Source of the DNA: Clostridia bacterium
GTDB lineage: Bacteria > Bacillota > Clostridia > Oscillospirales > Acutalibacteraceae
DNA length: 64,000 nt
Assembly: GCA_017626295.1 (NCBI GenBank)
Contig: JAGAJB010000013.1
Coordinates: 1 to 64,000 of the forward strand
Direction of reading: 5' to 3'
Below the pieces are notes generated by a model. It saw nothing but the letters and a program-made list of their open reading frames with translations, ran no database searches and was not told the origin of the DNA. The position numbers and the translations under genes are program-made. Shown one piece after another: positions 8,322 through 16,414 of this stretch; the first letter of the stretch is position 1, and each line of letters opens with the position of its first letter.

Positions 8322-8433
8322 TTTCTTCTTTTGTTAACTCGTCGAGGAACATAAATTCCAGGCCTTGTTCAAAGACGTCGAGGTTGCCGTCATTGTTGAG
8401 GTCGAACATATCGCCGAAAATACTATTTGTCAT
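8293..8433 (-). CDS. 46-residue EF-hand/dockerin-like microprotein
   Basis: A short frame with ATG at 8433 and a GAGGG site just upstream encodes 46 residues. Residues 9-22 (MFDLNNDGNLDVFE) form a near-perfect calcium-binding EF-hand loop of the type DxNxDGxxDxxE, followed by GLEFMFLDEL. The rest is hydrophilic. It overlaps the start of the HRDC gene in another frame. A single loop rules out a cohesin-binding dockerin, which needs two. Small proteins with this loop seem recurrent in gut Clostridia, but I know of no assigned function. An extended -10 promoter lies 36 bases upstream. Confidence 0.65.
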   Translation of the reverse strand: MTNSIFGDMFDLNNDGNLDVFEQGLEFMFLDELTKEENGKRAKEKA

Positions 8434-8468
8434 AACACTACCCTCTTTTTATTGTATTTACTGATTGT

Positions 8469-8477
8469 ATTATATCA
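8469..8477 (-). promoter_or_regulatory. Extended -10 promoter of the microprotein gene
   Basis: On the minus strand TGATATAAT (8477-8469) is a perfect extended -10 element about 36 bases before the start at 8433. No good -35 hexamer is seen. Confidence 0.5.
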
Positions 8478-8526
8478 CATCGATTGTCTCATCTTTGGTA
8501 CTTTGAGAGGTGTTTCAAACTCCTTT

Positions 8527-9192
8527 TTAACGTTTTTTACCGCGTTTTTGATAATCTTTATTGATTTCTTCGCTCCAGTTGGCTTGGAGTGGGGCGCTTG
8601 CTCTCATTTGGCATATGCTTTCGGAGACAGTTGCATAGAGGATTTTTGTACCTTTTTCGTCTGCGTTGTAATTAACTGCACGGTCGGGGTTTATGCCGTA
8701 CTGCGCGGCGGTTTCTACTGCATCTATGTTTGCGCCGATGAAGAGGAATTCCCAACCGTATTTTTCTTTTTGGCGTGAAATCTGCGTTTTTACTTTATCG
8801 GATGTGTAACGGTGGCTGGCATTCTCCATACCGTCTGTTGTTATGATAAACATTGTGTGCTCGGGCACATCTTCGGGGCGTGCGTATTTATGAACGTTTC
8901 CGATATGATGTATTGCTCCGCCGATAGCATCAATAAGTGCTGTGCAACCTCTTACATAGTAATCGTCTTCAGTCATAGGCTTGATTTCAGAAAGTTTCAC
9001 TCTGTCGTGGATAACTTCGCTTTCGTTATCAAAAAGCACGGTCGAAACATAGCATTCACCCGCCTGTTTCTTTTGCTTTTCTATCATAGAATTGAAACCG
9101 CCGATTGTATCTTTTTCAAGACCACTCATCGAACCGCTACGGTCAAGGATGAATACGAGTTCTGTGATACCGTTTTTGTTTGTGTTTTTCAT
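8527..9192 (-). CDS. von Willebrand factor A domain protein
   Basis: The 221-residue cytosolic protein is one vWA domain with an intact metal-ion-dependent adhesion site. The DxSxS motif is DRSGS at residues 17-21, the conserved threonine is in GCTALIDAIGG, and the distal aspartate is in FIITTDGMEN. ATG 9192 is chosen because AGAGAGG lies ten bases upstream; a longer reading to 9321 would add 43 non-homologous residues. Stand-alone vWA proteins of this size resemble the TerY-like group, which act as scaffolds. Gene order here gives no clear partner, since the ArsC-like gene upstream is separated by 80 bases. Confidence 0.8.
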   Translation of the reverse strand: MKNTNKNGITELVFILDRSGSMSGLEKDTIGGFNSMIEKQKKQAGECYVSTVLFDNESEVIHDRVKLSEIKPMTEDDYYVRGCTALIDAIGGAIHHIGNVHKYARPEDVPEHTMFIITTDGMENASHRYTSDKVKTQISRQKEKYGWEFLFIGANIDAVETAAQYGINPDRAVNYNADEKGTKILYATVSESICQMRASAPLQANWSEEINKDYQKRGKKR

Positions 9193-9271
9193 AAATAAAA
9201 ACCTCTCTTTCATTTGATGTCTACATTTTACATCAATCAAAGAGAGGTCAGGTCGCATACAAAGCGACAAA

Positions 9272-9625
9272 TTATACAATTGTTTCTTTCCACTCGTTTT
9301 CCTTAAAACCAACCAAAACAAAATTATCGCCTACCAAAATCGGTCGTTTAACCAGCATACCGTCTGTTGCGAGGAGTTTCAGCATTTCGTCTTCGGTCAT
9401 ATTGGGGATTTTGGTTTTGAGTTCCATAGATTTGTACAGAAGACCGCTTGTGTTGAAGAATTTCTTTAAGGGTAATCCGCTTTTCTTGTACCATTCGGTG
9501 AGTTCTTCAAAAGTGGGATTATTGAGTTTTATATCTCTTAACTCGTATTCTATTTTATTATCATCAAGCCACTTTTGAGCCTTTTGGCAAGTGGTACATT
9601 TAGGGTAGCATATAAATTTTAACAT
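9272..9625 (-). CDS. ArsC/Spx-family thioredoxin-fold protein
   Basis: The 117-residue protein has the ArsC/Spx fold: a CxxC redox motif in FICYPKCTTCQK (C10 and C13), the strand YELRDIKLNNPT, and the LVKRPILVG segment with the conserved Arg-Pro. The second cysteine makes it more Spx/YusI-like than true arsenate reductase. ATG 9625 with GGAGA just upstream is preferred; a longer start at 9646 would overlap the nuclease-like gene. It is the tail of the nuclease/macrodomain-relic/Fic run on the minus strand. Arsenate reduction is possible but not supported by neighbours. Confidence 0.75.
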   Translation of the reverse strand: MLKFICYPKCTTCQKAQKWLDDNKIEYELRDIKLNNPTFEELTEWYKKSGLPLKKFFNTSGLLYKSMELKTKIPNMTEDEMLKLLATDGMLVKRPILVGDNFVLVGFKENEWKETIV

Positions 9626-9642
9626 AACATTTCTCCATTCTA

Positions 9643-10200
9643 TCAATGCTCACAAACATAAAACTGAGTTTCATAATCGCTATTTTTTATGTATGAGGCA
9701 TTTAATTCTGTAACTTTACCTTTTGCCCAAGCTGCATTTTTTCTTATCCAAGTGGTAGGATCATCAAATTCTTCCCAAATGGTAGCCATATACAAATGCG
9801 CATTTACATTCAACTTTGAAATATATTTTTCCATTTTATCATAATCGGCACTAATTGTATCTGCCCCGTTTTTAGTTTTAAATTTTATTTCAATAACCGC
9901 CAGACACTCCTTAACATCGTCACCATAGTATGTACCATCCTCTTTATTAAAATCCATCTCGGCAATTACCATATCAGGACGACACCCCGTATTTTTAAAC
10001 ACCGAATCTGTAAATTCTGTAAAAATACGAATATTGTTTTCAGCAAACATGATACCTAACTCACTTCGCAAATGAAAGTACAAGGCATTTTTTAGTGTAT
10101 CTTCTTTCAAGAGCCATCCGTCATCATAATCTTCTTTTATTTTTTCTTCCCAAATGTATTTAATCTTCTGATGAATAGTGTCAAAAATTTCTTTTTCCAT
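9643..10200 (-). CDS. PD-(D/E)XK nuclease-fold protein, uncharacterised
   Basis: The 185-residue protein shows the core of the PD-(D/E)XK nuclease fold: a helical glutamate in LRSELGIMF (about residue 47), Pro-Asp in CRPDMVIAEMD at 75-76, and E-x-K in CLAVIEIKFK at 104-106. The remainder is helical and acidic. The catalytic set is complete, so nuclease activity is plausible, but some members of this fold are inactive. It lies five bases after the macrodomain-relic gene and after Fic in one transcription unit. No methyltransferase accompanies it, so it is not an ordinary restriction enzyme. I do not recognise a named family. Confidence 0.6.
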   Translation of the reverse strand: MEKEIFDTIHQKIKYIWEEKIKEDYDDGWLLKEDTLKNALYFHLRSELGIMFAENNIRIFTEFTDSVFKNTGCRPDMVIAEMDFNKEDGTYYGDDVKECLAVIEIKFKTKNGADTISADYDKMEKYISKLNVNAHLYMATIWEEFDDPTTWIRKNAAWAKGKVTELNASYIKNSDYETQFYVCEH

Positions 10201-10205
10201 AGTTT

Positions 10206-10826
10206 TTAACCTCCTAATAAATTCTGGTCGAAGGCGAACAGGGCTTCATTGATTTCAAAGATGTTGTAATTGCCTTCTGTGATGAAATATTCGATTATAA
10301 TATCGAATTTATTGCTGTGGGAAAGGGCGAAGCCTGCCTTTTTCAGCATATCCTCGGTTTCATCGAGAGAAAGCTCAAGGGCAATTGCAAAGGCTATTGC
10401 AGTGGGTTTAGAGGGCTTATAATGCACATCACCACGAATTTTTGAGAACAGTTTGCGGTCGATATTTGCCTTTTTGTAACACTCGGCATCGGTCATACCC
10501 TTTTCGTCAATTTTACGAAGAAGCATTTGTGAAAAACTCTCGTCAACACTATTGACCGCATCTTCAAGTGAAATCGATTTAGGCATCGGTGCAGATACAG
10601 TAGGTGCATAACAATCGCACATATCAGCCATAACAACCGACGGCACAGGCATATTAAGGCGCATACTTTCCCTGCGATAATCGGTATTCTCATCAACATA
10701 TCTGTCGTCAATATACTCGGCAATATCAGAGAAAAGTTTTTCGCTGATTTTATATTCTTTCTTATCTAAAGCAACATCATCAACTGTCATTTTTGTTATA
10801 TCATTTCGTACTATTTGTAGTGGCAT
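10206..10826 (-). CDS. Macrodomain-protein C-terminal module with the macrodomain deleted
   Basis: The 206-residue protein opens with [13 protein letters not shown], the usual first strand of bacterial macrodomain proteins that hydrolyse or bind ADP-ribose. It then jumps directly to [18 protein letters not shown], which in full-length relatives follows the macrodomain. The C-terminal half ([14 protein letters not shown], then [12 protein letters not shown] and [14 protein letters not shown]) is the intact helical, HTH-like domain that such proteins carry. About 120-150 residues, including the whole ADP-ribose pocket, are missing while the frame stays open. AGGTGA precedes the start. It sits four bases after the Fic gene. 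A DNA-binding or partner-binding remnant role is possible; ADP-ribose chemistry is not. Confidence 0.65.
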   Translation of the reverse strand: MPLQIVRNDITKMTVDDVALDKKEYKISEKLFSDIAEYIDDRYVDENTDYRRESMRLNMPVPSVVMADMCDCYAPTVSAPMPKSISLEDAVNSVDESFSQMLLRKIDEKGMTDAECYKKANIDRKLFSKIRGDVHYKPSKPTAIAFAIALELSLDETEDMLKKAGFALSHSNKFDIIIEYFITEGNYNIFEINEALFAFDQNLLGG

Positions 10827-10830
10827 AGAA

Positions 10831-11733
10831 TCACCTGACTTCTAATATAGCTAAATATTCATCCAACCTTGCATTCACATACTCTGCAATGAGGTTTGTC
10901 ATTGGCATTGAGTCATTATCTCGGTAATAGGCATCGAATGCTTCGTAATAACGTTTTCTATCTGTAAATTTCACATTAATTGGCGGGTAACCGTTACGGA
11001 TAAGGTCGAGGTTCATAATAAGACGACCTGTTCTGCCGTTACCATCAATAAACGGGTGGATGCCCTCAAATTCGAGATGGAATAAAGCTATACGTTCTAT
11101 GTCTGACATAATTGGTTTTCTCTCCTCATTTTTTATGAGGAGTTCAGACATTTTAGGTTCAATCATGTACGGTTGAACGGGCATAGTGTATGCACCCATA
11201 ATGCGAACGGGAATTCTGCGGTAAGTTCCTTTATCCTCCGGTCTATTCATAAGAACGAGACTGTGGATATTTTTTATAACATACTCAGAAAATTCGATTT
11301 CCTTTGCTGCGATTTTCTGAACATAAAGGAAAGCATCTCTGTGTCCCACCGCTTCAAGATGGTCTTTCATCGGCTTTTGGTCAATGGTGATACCCTCAAG
11401 AACCATTGCAGTTTCTTTTAGCGTAAGTGTGTTGCCCTCTATTGCATTGGAGTTATATGTGAATTCAACCATAAACTCTTCACGAAGTCGCTCAACCTCA
11501 CCGGGAGTAAGAGGTCGCAACTCGGAAAGTTTTTGTTTTTTAGTTTCAATTTCTGCATATGAATTGGCATTAGAGAGTCTGCCATCAACGGGTTTTTGAG
11601 CATCCGCAGGAATCATATATAAATTTCCTTTGCGTATAACTCCGGGGATTTTCTCTTCTGCACAAAGCATACGGATTCTGCGTGCAGAAATCCCCCACTT
11701 TTCTGCCATTTTAGATATTTTTACATATTCCAT
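10831..11733 (-). CDS. Fic-family AMPylase with N-terminal helix-turn-helix
   Basis: The 300-residue protein has a full Fic motif, [12 protein letters not shown] at residues 226-237, which binds ATP and transfers AMP to protein hydroxyls. A class II inhibitory helix is present in SNAIEG at 95-100 (S/T-x3-E-G), so activity is expected to be self-restrained in one polypeptide. Residues 1-45 form a MerR/excisionase-like HTH ([17 protein letters not shown]). This suggests it binds its own operator; three matching sites surround its promoter. It leads a run with the macrodomain relic, the nuclease-like protein and the ArsC-like protein. The target protein is unknown. Confidence 0.9.
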   Translation of the reverse strand: MEYVKISKMAEKWGISARRIRMLCAEEKIPGVIRKGNLYMIPADAQKPVDGRLSNANSYAEIETKKQKLSELRPLTPGEVERLREEFMVEFTYNSNAIEGNTLTLKETAMVLEGITIDQKPMKDHLEAVGHRDAFLYVQKIAAKEIEFSEYVIKNIHSLVLMNRPEDKGTYRRIPVRIMGAYTMPVQPYMIEPKMSELLIKNEERKPIMSDIERIALFHLEFEGIHPFIDGNGRTGRLIMNLDLIRNGYPPINVKFTDRKRYYEAFDAYYRDNDSMPMTNLIAEYVNARLDEYLAILEVR

Positions 11734-11752
11734 AACATAACCTCTGTGATTG

Positions 11753-11841
11753 TATTATTCCTAATTTAGTGCAATATTATCACATTTTAGGAACAATATC
11801 AAGGATTTTATTGCATTTCAAAGGGGTATTATTCCTATTTT
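11753..11841. promoter_or_regulatory. Fic promoter with three TATTRTTCCTA sites
   Basis: On the minus strand TTGATA (11802-11797) and TAATAT (11779-11774) with a 17-base spacer form the promoter of the Fic run. The motif TATTATTCCTA occurs on the plus strand at 11753-11763 and 11827-11837, 74 bases apart. An inverted copy (TATTGTTCCTAAAA read on the minus strand) at 11798-11785 overlaps the -35 and spacer. Flanking plus overlapping placement is what a repressor-type operator would look like. Confidence 0.6.
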
Positions 11842-12692
11842 CAATAAAACTCATTTTCGTGTTCCTTGAAAAATTCGTAGTACGCTCGGACATTTTCAAG
11901 TTCTGTCCAATTGCATTCTCTTGCAGGATACAAGTCAAGGTTATAAATCTTTGCACCGGGCATTGCCAAAAAGAATGGCGAGTGGGTTGAGATAACAAAC
12001 TGACAACCGAAAAATCTTGCGGATTGGTGGATATACTCCTCCAGTTCCTTTTGCCTTGTTGCAGAAAGTGAATTTTCAGGCTCATCTATAAGATAAAGGG
12101 CGTCTCTGTCAATTCTCTCTGTGTAATATCGCATAGCGGTTTCGCCGTTTGACTGCATATCAACATTTCGCATAAGACGGTTTTTAACGAACTGAGATTG
12201 AGTTGATTTTTTTGCTTCCAAACTGTCCTTCCAGTCATCATAATCTGCCATTGATTTCAGTTGATGGCTACTGTATTTCCTGTGGAGATATTCATCGAAC
12301 AATTCATTTCTGCGAACATCAATACCGTCATTCAGATAGCGGATATTAAGTAAATAGTCCGTAACGTCATCGCTTGTAAGAATCTGGCTTCCATCGGGTA
12401 TCGTCTTTGCATCTAACCGACAACGCCTTGTATATTCCTTGAAAAATGCGCTCCCGCTGAATGCAGAATGACGGGTTACACCTGTCAAATCTGCAAGAAT
12501 ATTAAGCAAGGTAGTTTTGCCCGAACCGTTACCGCCGTAAAAAATAGTTATGGGTGCAAAATCTATTCTGTCAAGCCCTTTGTCAGGGAAAATTTTGAAA
12601 GGATAAACACCGTTATAACACGTTCGCGCTAAATCTCTGATAAAGATTATTTCATCAATATCAGAAGTCAATTTTAATGATTTTATATACAT
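11841..12692 (-). CDS. SMC/RecF-like AAA ATPase (AAA_21 type)
   Basis: The 283-residue ATPase has Walker A GGNGSGKT at residues 53-60, a degenerate signature in MQSNGETAMRYY, Walker B with catalytic glutamate in ALYLIDEPE and the switch histidine in VISTHSPFF. It lacks a coiled-coil or a TOPRIM/nuclease tail, so it is shorter than OLD or RecF. Proteins of this class occur alone in many genomes or as one part of defence pairs. Here the nearest partner is the Fic gene downstream, across a separate promoter. GGGGAG lies four bases before ATG 12692. Function beyond ATP hydrolysis is not evident. Confidence 0.8.
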   Translation of the reverse strand: MYIKSLKLTSDIDEIIFIRDLARTCYNGVYPFKIFPDKGLDRIDFAPITIFYGGNGSGKTTLLNILADLTGVTRHSAFSGSAFFKEYTRRCRLDAKTIPDGSQILTSDDVTDYLLNIRYLNDGIDVRRNELFDEYLHRKYSSHQLKSMADYDDWKDSLEAKKSTQSQFVKNRLMRNVDMQSNGETAMRYYTERIDRDALYLIDEPENSLSATRQKELEEYIHQSARFFGCQFVISTHSPFFLAMPGAKIYNLDLYPARECNWTELENVRAYYEFFKEHENEFY

Positions 12693-12750
12693 TTAACTCC
12701 CCTACCTAGACACATAATTTTTAAAGAGGTTAAAGATTAAAGACGGGTAT

Positions 12751-12759
12751 ATTATAACA
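12751..12759 (-). promoter_or_regulatory. Extended -10 promoter of the ATPase gene
   Basis: TGTTATAAT on the minus strand (12759-12751) is an extended -10 element about 60 bases before the ATPase start. No matching -35 was found. Confidence 0.45.
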
Positions 12760-12796
12760 TATCTATTGGGGTATTCATGGGACTTCAGCAAAGAAA

Positions 12797-12840
12797 AACC
12801 GAACTACTAACACAAATCTTAGTAGTTCGGTTGAATTTTT
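12797..12840. terminator. Orphan bidirectional terminator between divergent genes
   Basis: A perfect 13-bp stem, AACCGAACTACTA with TAGTAGTTCGGTT, has a 10-base loop and T-rich tracts on both sides. It lies between two divergent genes, where no known transcript should end. It may be left from a lost gene, or end an unannotated short RNA. Confidence 0.8.
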
Positions 12841-12927
12841 TACTCTGCTTTATTTCCCTTTTTACAGATAATGTGTTGAATTGCCAAAACAACTGAAAAA
12901 TACAGTTATTTTGAATTGAGGCAATTA

Positions 12928-12960
12928 TTGAAACATTTATAAATATATGGTATCATACCA
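12928..12960 (+). promoter_or_regulatory. Promoter with overlapping palindromic operator of the GH92 operon
   Basis: TTGAAA at 12928-12933 and TATCAT at 12951-12956 with a 17-base spacer form the promoter. The -10 lies inside the perfect palindrome TGGTATCATACCA (12948-12960). A dimeric regulator bound there would block polymerase. The sequence is GntR-like in look, but no GntR gene is in the window. Confidence 0.6.
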
Positions 12961-12987
12961 TCAGAATGTTTGAAAGCAGGTATTCTT

Positions 12988-15057
12988 ATGAATTATCTCA
13001 AATACGTTAATATCAAGCAGGGGTCAAAATCTCTGCACCGATTCTCTCAGGGTAACACCTTACCGCTTGTTCAAAGGCCTTTCGGTTTTGCGGCATTCAG
13101 TTTGCAGACCGAAACTTCAAGAGGAAGTTGGTACTATCATCCCGATGACCGTTCTGCTGAGGGTATCCGCCTTACCCGTCAGCCGAGCCCTTGGATTAGT
13201 GACCACAGCGCCTTTACAATGATGCCCCAGATTGAAAAACCCTACGTGGATTTTGAGGATTGTTGGTCGGGTTATGACCCTGATAGAGCAATTTTACAGC
13301 CCCATTACCTCAAATGTTATCTTAAACGTCCTTTCTGCGATTTTGAACTTACACCTACCGAATACGGTGCTTGTGTAAGGCTCAGTTTCAAAAAGAATTT
13401 TGACCGTTACCTTTCAGTTTTGCCCGTAAAATACAACTGCGAATATGAGTTTGACAGAGAGAACAACCGTCTTTATTGTTGGACTGATTGCAACCAAGGC
13501 AGAAAAACTCACGATAAAGGCACTCTCAAGGGTTATTACGTTTTTCAGTTTGACGGGGACTCAGTTGATGCAGATAAGATTCTTACAGGTAACAAAGGCA
13601 CCTGCGAAACCGAGCACCGTCTGCACGTCAAGGGTGAGGGTACAGGTATCCACATTGCCCTCAAGAAAAAAGATGTTACGTTCACGGTTGCCACATCATT
13701 TATTAGTTATGAGCAGGCGTTGAGAAACCTTCAGCACGATTCTTCTTACGGCAGTTTTGATGAACTAAAAGCGGAAAACGAGCGTATATGGAATGAATAT
13801 CTCAGCAAAATTGAGATAGATTCTGATGAAGATACAATGAAAACTTTTTACAGTTGTATGTACCGCACGTTCCTCTACCCCCACAAAGCATACGAGCCCG
13901 ATGAAAACGGCAATCCCATCCACTATTCGCCGAGTGCAGACAAAGTTCTCCCCGGTGTCAGATACACCGATAACGGTTTCTGGGATACATACCGCACCAA
14001 CTATCCTTTCTATGCTATTGTGGCAAAGGATATTTTACCCGAGATTATTGAGGGGTATATTCAGGATTATACAGACGGCGGATGGCTCCCCCGTTGGACT
14101 GCAGGCGATGCCAAAAACTGTATGCCAAGCACCGCAATTGATGCTGTAATAGCAGATGTTGCCACAAGAAATCTTATTTCAAGAGATTTACTTGAAACTG
14201 CATTTCAAGGTATGGAACATCACGCCAATAAATCGTCCACAGTATCGGCATACGGCAGAGAGGGTTGCGAAGAATATCTTGAACTTGGTTACGTTCCTTA
14301 CGATAAATACAAGGAAAGTGTGAATTTGACACTTGACGCGGCATATTTTGATGATTGTATCGCAACTGTTGCAGGTATTCTCGGTTACGGGGATAAGAAA
14401 GAAAAATATCTTAAACGTGCAAAGAATTATCGGAATATCTTTGATAAAGAAACAGGTTTTATGAGACCCAAGGATTCGGAAGGTAACTTCAAGCCCGACT
14501 TTGACCCTATAAGATGGGGCGGAGACTACACGGAAGCAGCCGCCTGGCAGACAAGTTTTGCAGTTCAACACGATATTGAAGGTCTCGCGGAACTCTACGG
14601 CGGAAAAGATAAACTTATCAATAAACTCGACGAATTTTTCGCTACACCTGCAGAATACAGAGTGGGCGGATACAACTACGAAATCCACGAAATGACTGAA
14701 ATGGCAGTTTGCGATTGGGGTCAATGTGCAATTTCCAACCAACCGAGTTTTCACATTCCCTTTATATACACATATCTCGGTCAGCCTGAAAAAACTGAAT
14801 ATTGGCTTAAAAAGATTTGTGATGAAGGCTTTTCGTGGAAAGACGACGGCTTCCCCGGTGATGAGGACAACGGTTCAACTGCCGCCTGGTACATATTCAG
14901 TTGCCTTGGCATTTACCCCATCACTCCCGGAAAACCCATTTATACAAACAATAAGCCGATGGTTAAGAACATACGTATTCTCGGCAAAAAAGTTGATTTC
15001 GGGAAATACGGCAATATCATTACTTACGACGAAATAATGAAAGAAATTGAAGAATAA
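12988..15057 (+). CDS. GH92 alpha-1,2-mannosidase-like glycoside hydrolase
   Basis: The 689-residue protein belongs to family GH92, calcium-dependent exo-alpha-mannosidases acting on N-glycans and other mannosides. It has the N-terminal beta-sandwich and the C-terminal (alpha/alpha)6 domain; family motifs include NGFWDTYRTNYPFY, the tract GGWLPRW and the catalytic GDEDNGSTAAWYIF near residue 620. It lacks a signal peptide, so it should act on imported oligosaccharides. It is a little shorter than typical exported GH92 enzymes. ATG 12988 is preferred to the upstream TTG. It leads a glycan operon with GH27, a sialidase-like protein and an XRE regulator. Confidence 0.9.
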   Translation: MNYLKYVNIKQGSKSLHRFSQGNTLPLVQRPFGFAAFSLQTETSRGSWYYHPDDRSAEGIRLTRQPSPWISDHSAFTMMPQIEKPYVDFEDCWSGYDPDRAILQPHYLKCYLKRPFCDFELTPTEYGACVRLSFKKNFDRYLSVLPVKYNCEYEFDRENNRLYCWTDCNQGRKTHDKGTLKGYYVFQFDGDSVDADKILTGNKGTCETEHRLHVKGEGTGIHIALKKKDVTFTVATSFISYEQALRNLQHDSSYGSFDELKAENERIWNEYLSKIEIDSDEDTMKTFYSCMYRTFLYPHKAYEPDENGNPIHYSPSADKVLPGVRYTDNGFWDTYRTNYPFYAIVAKDILPEIIEGYIQDYTDGGWLPRWTAGDAKNCMPSTAIDAVIADVATRNLISRDLLETAFQGMEHHANKSSTVSAYGREGCEEYLELGYVPYDKYKESVNLTLDAAYFDDCIATVAGILGYGDKKEKYLKRAKNYRNIFDKETGFMRPKDSEGNFKPDFDPIRWGGDYTEAAAWQTSFAVQHDIEGLAELYGGKDKLINKLDEFFATPAEYRVGGYNYEIHEMTEMAVCDWGQCAISNQPSFHIPFIYTYLGQPEKTEYWLKKICDEGFSWKDDGFPGDEDNGSTAAWYIFSCLGIYPITPGKPIYTNNKPMVKNIRILGKKVDFGKYGNIITYDEIMKEIEE

Positions 15058-15071
15058 AGAGGTAGATTTAA

Positions 15072-16379
15072 ATGCATAAAAAACTCGCTCTTACTCCCCC
15101 TATGGGTTGGAACAGTTGGGACTGCTACGGTGCGGCTGTAAACGAAGAACAACTTCTCGCCAATGCGGATTATATGGCAAAGCACCTTAAGGATTACGGT
15201 TGGGAATACGTTGTTTGCGACATTCAGTGGTCCGAGCCTACTGCAAACAGTTTTTACTACAACTACTTTGCACCGCTTTGTATGGATGAATATTCCCGCC
15301 TTATCCCCTCGGTTGAACGTTTCCCCTCTTCCGCAGGCGGTAAAGGTTTCAAGCCCATTGCGGATTACATACATTCCCTCGGTCTTAAATTCGGTATTCA
15401 TATTATGCGCGGTATTCCCAGACAAGCGGCACATCAGAACACTAAAATCAAGTGTGAGGGCGTTACTGCAAAGGATATTGCAAACCCTACTTCCATCTGC
15501 AAGTGGAACCCCGATATGTACGGACTTTATCCCGACAAAAAAGGCGCTCAGGAATATTACGATTCAATATTTGAACTTTACGCTTCCTGGGGTGTTGACT
15601 ACATCAAGTGTGACGATATTGCAAACACAGAGATGTATCCCGACAACCCCTATTCTGCAAGAAAAGAAATCGAAATGCTCAGACGTGCCATTGATAAATG
15701 CGGCAGAGATATGGTTCTCAGCCTTTCCCCCGGTCCTGCCCCCGTTTGGGAACACGAACACCTTGCCGCGCACGCAAATATGTGGCGTATGACAGGTGAT
15801 TTCTGGGATGAATGGAGCAAACTCCACGCTATGTTTGAGCGTTGCTACGCTTGGCAGGAATACGTTCAGCCCGGTACTTGGCCCGATTGCGATATGCTCC
15901 CTCTGGGCAGAATTCAGATTACAGAAGAACTCCCCCAATACAGAAATCGTTACACACGCTTTACCCACGATGAGCAGATAACAATGATGACCCTTTGGGG
16001 CATTTTCCGTTCACCTCTTATGATGGGCGGCGAAATGCGCGACAACGATGAATTTACCCTTTCACTTCTTCAGAACAGAGAACTTATTGATATGCTCAAA
16101 AATTCAAACGGTGCAAGACAGTTCAAGCGTGAAGAAACTGACGGCAAAGGTGAAATCATCTGGACATCTAACGGTGAAAACTGCAAATACGTTGCACTCT
16201 TTAACACAGACGATAAAGAAAGAGACGTAAGTTTCGATATTACCGATATTTCAATCGGCGGTGTTAAATACAGCGTTCGGGATATGTGGAAACACGAAGA
16301 ATACACCGTAACCGACGGCGAATTCTCCGCAAAGGTCAACTCCCACGGCGCAAGACTTTTTAAAATTAAGATAAAGTAA
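15072..16379 (+). CDS. GH27 alpha-galactosidase-like glycoside hydrolase
   Basis: The 435-residue cytosolic enzyme matches GH27 (alpha-galactosidase/alpha-N-acetylgalactosaminidase). It opens with LALTPPMGWNSWDCYG. The nucleophile is D181 in VDYIKCDD, and the acid/base is probably D243 in WRMTGDFWDEW. A C-terminal beta domain follows from about residue 345. It begins 14 bases after the GH92 gene, which places it in the same transcript. GH27 members also include isomalto-dextranases and beta-L-arabinopyranosidases, so the sugar is not certain, though alpha-galactose caps on glycans fit the mannosidase neighbour. AGAGGTAG lies upstream of ATG 15072. Confidence 0.88.
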   Translation: MHKKLALTPPMGWNSWDCYGAAVNEEQLLANADYMAKHLKDYGWEYVVCDIQWSEPTANSFYYNYFAPLCMDEYSRLIPSVERFPSSAGGKGFKPIADYIHSLGLKFGIHIMRGIPRQAAHQNTKIKCEGVTAKDIANPTSICKWNPDMYGLYPDKKGAQEYYDSIFELYASWGVDYIKCDDIANTEMYPDNPYSARKEIEMLRRAIDKCGRDMVLSLSPGPAPVWEHEHLAAHANMWRMTGDFWDEWSKLHAMFERCYAWQEYVQPGTWPDCDMLPLGRIQITEELPQYRNRYTRFTHDEQITMMTLWGIFRSPLMMGGEMRDNDEFTLSLLQNRELIDMLKNSNGARQFKREETDGKGEIIWTSNGENCKYVALFNTDDKERDVSFDITDISIGGVKYSVRDMWKHEEYTVTDGEFSAKVNSHGARLFKIKIK

Positions 16380-16414
16380 AATGTTCTTATACTTTTTCCG
16401 GAGGTGAAAATCTT

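Noticed and set aside
8293-8433. Cellulosomal dockerin
   Set aside because: Only one calcium loop is present, where dockerins need two, and there is no signal peptide or attached enzyme.
9272-9625. Arsenic resistance gene arsC
   Set aside because: The CxxC motif fits Spx-type proteins, and no arsR, arsB or other arsenic gene is nearby.
14188-14754. Long minus-strand open frame opposite GH92
   Set aside because: It is the antisense of a clearly coding GH92 gene, has no ribosome site and encodes a Phe/Cys-rich protein with no recognisable family.
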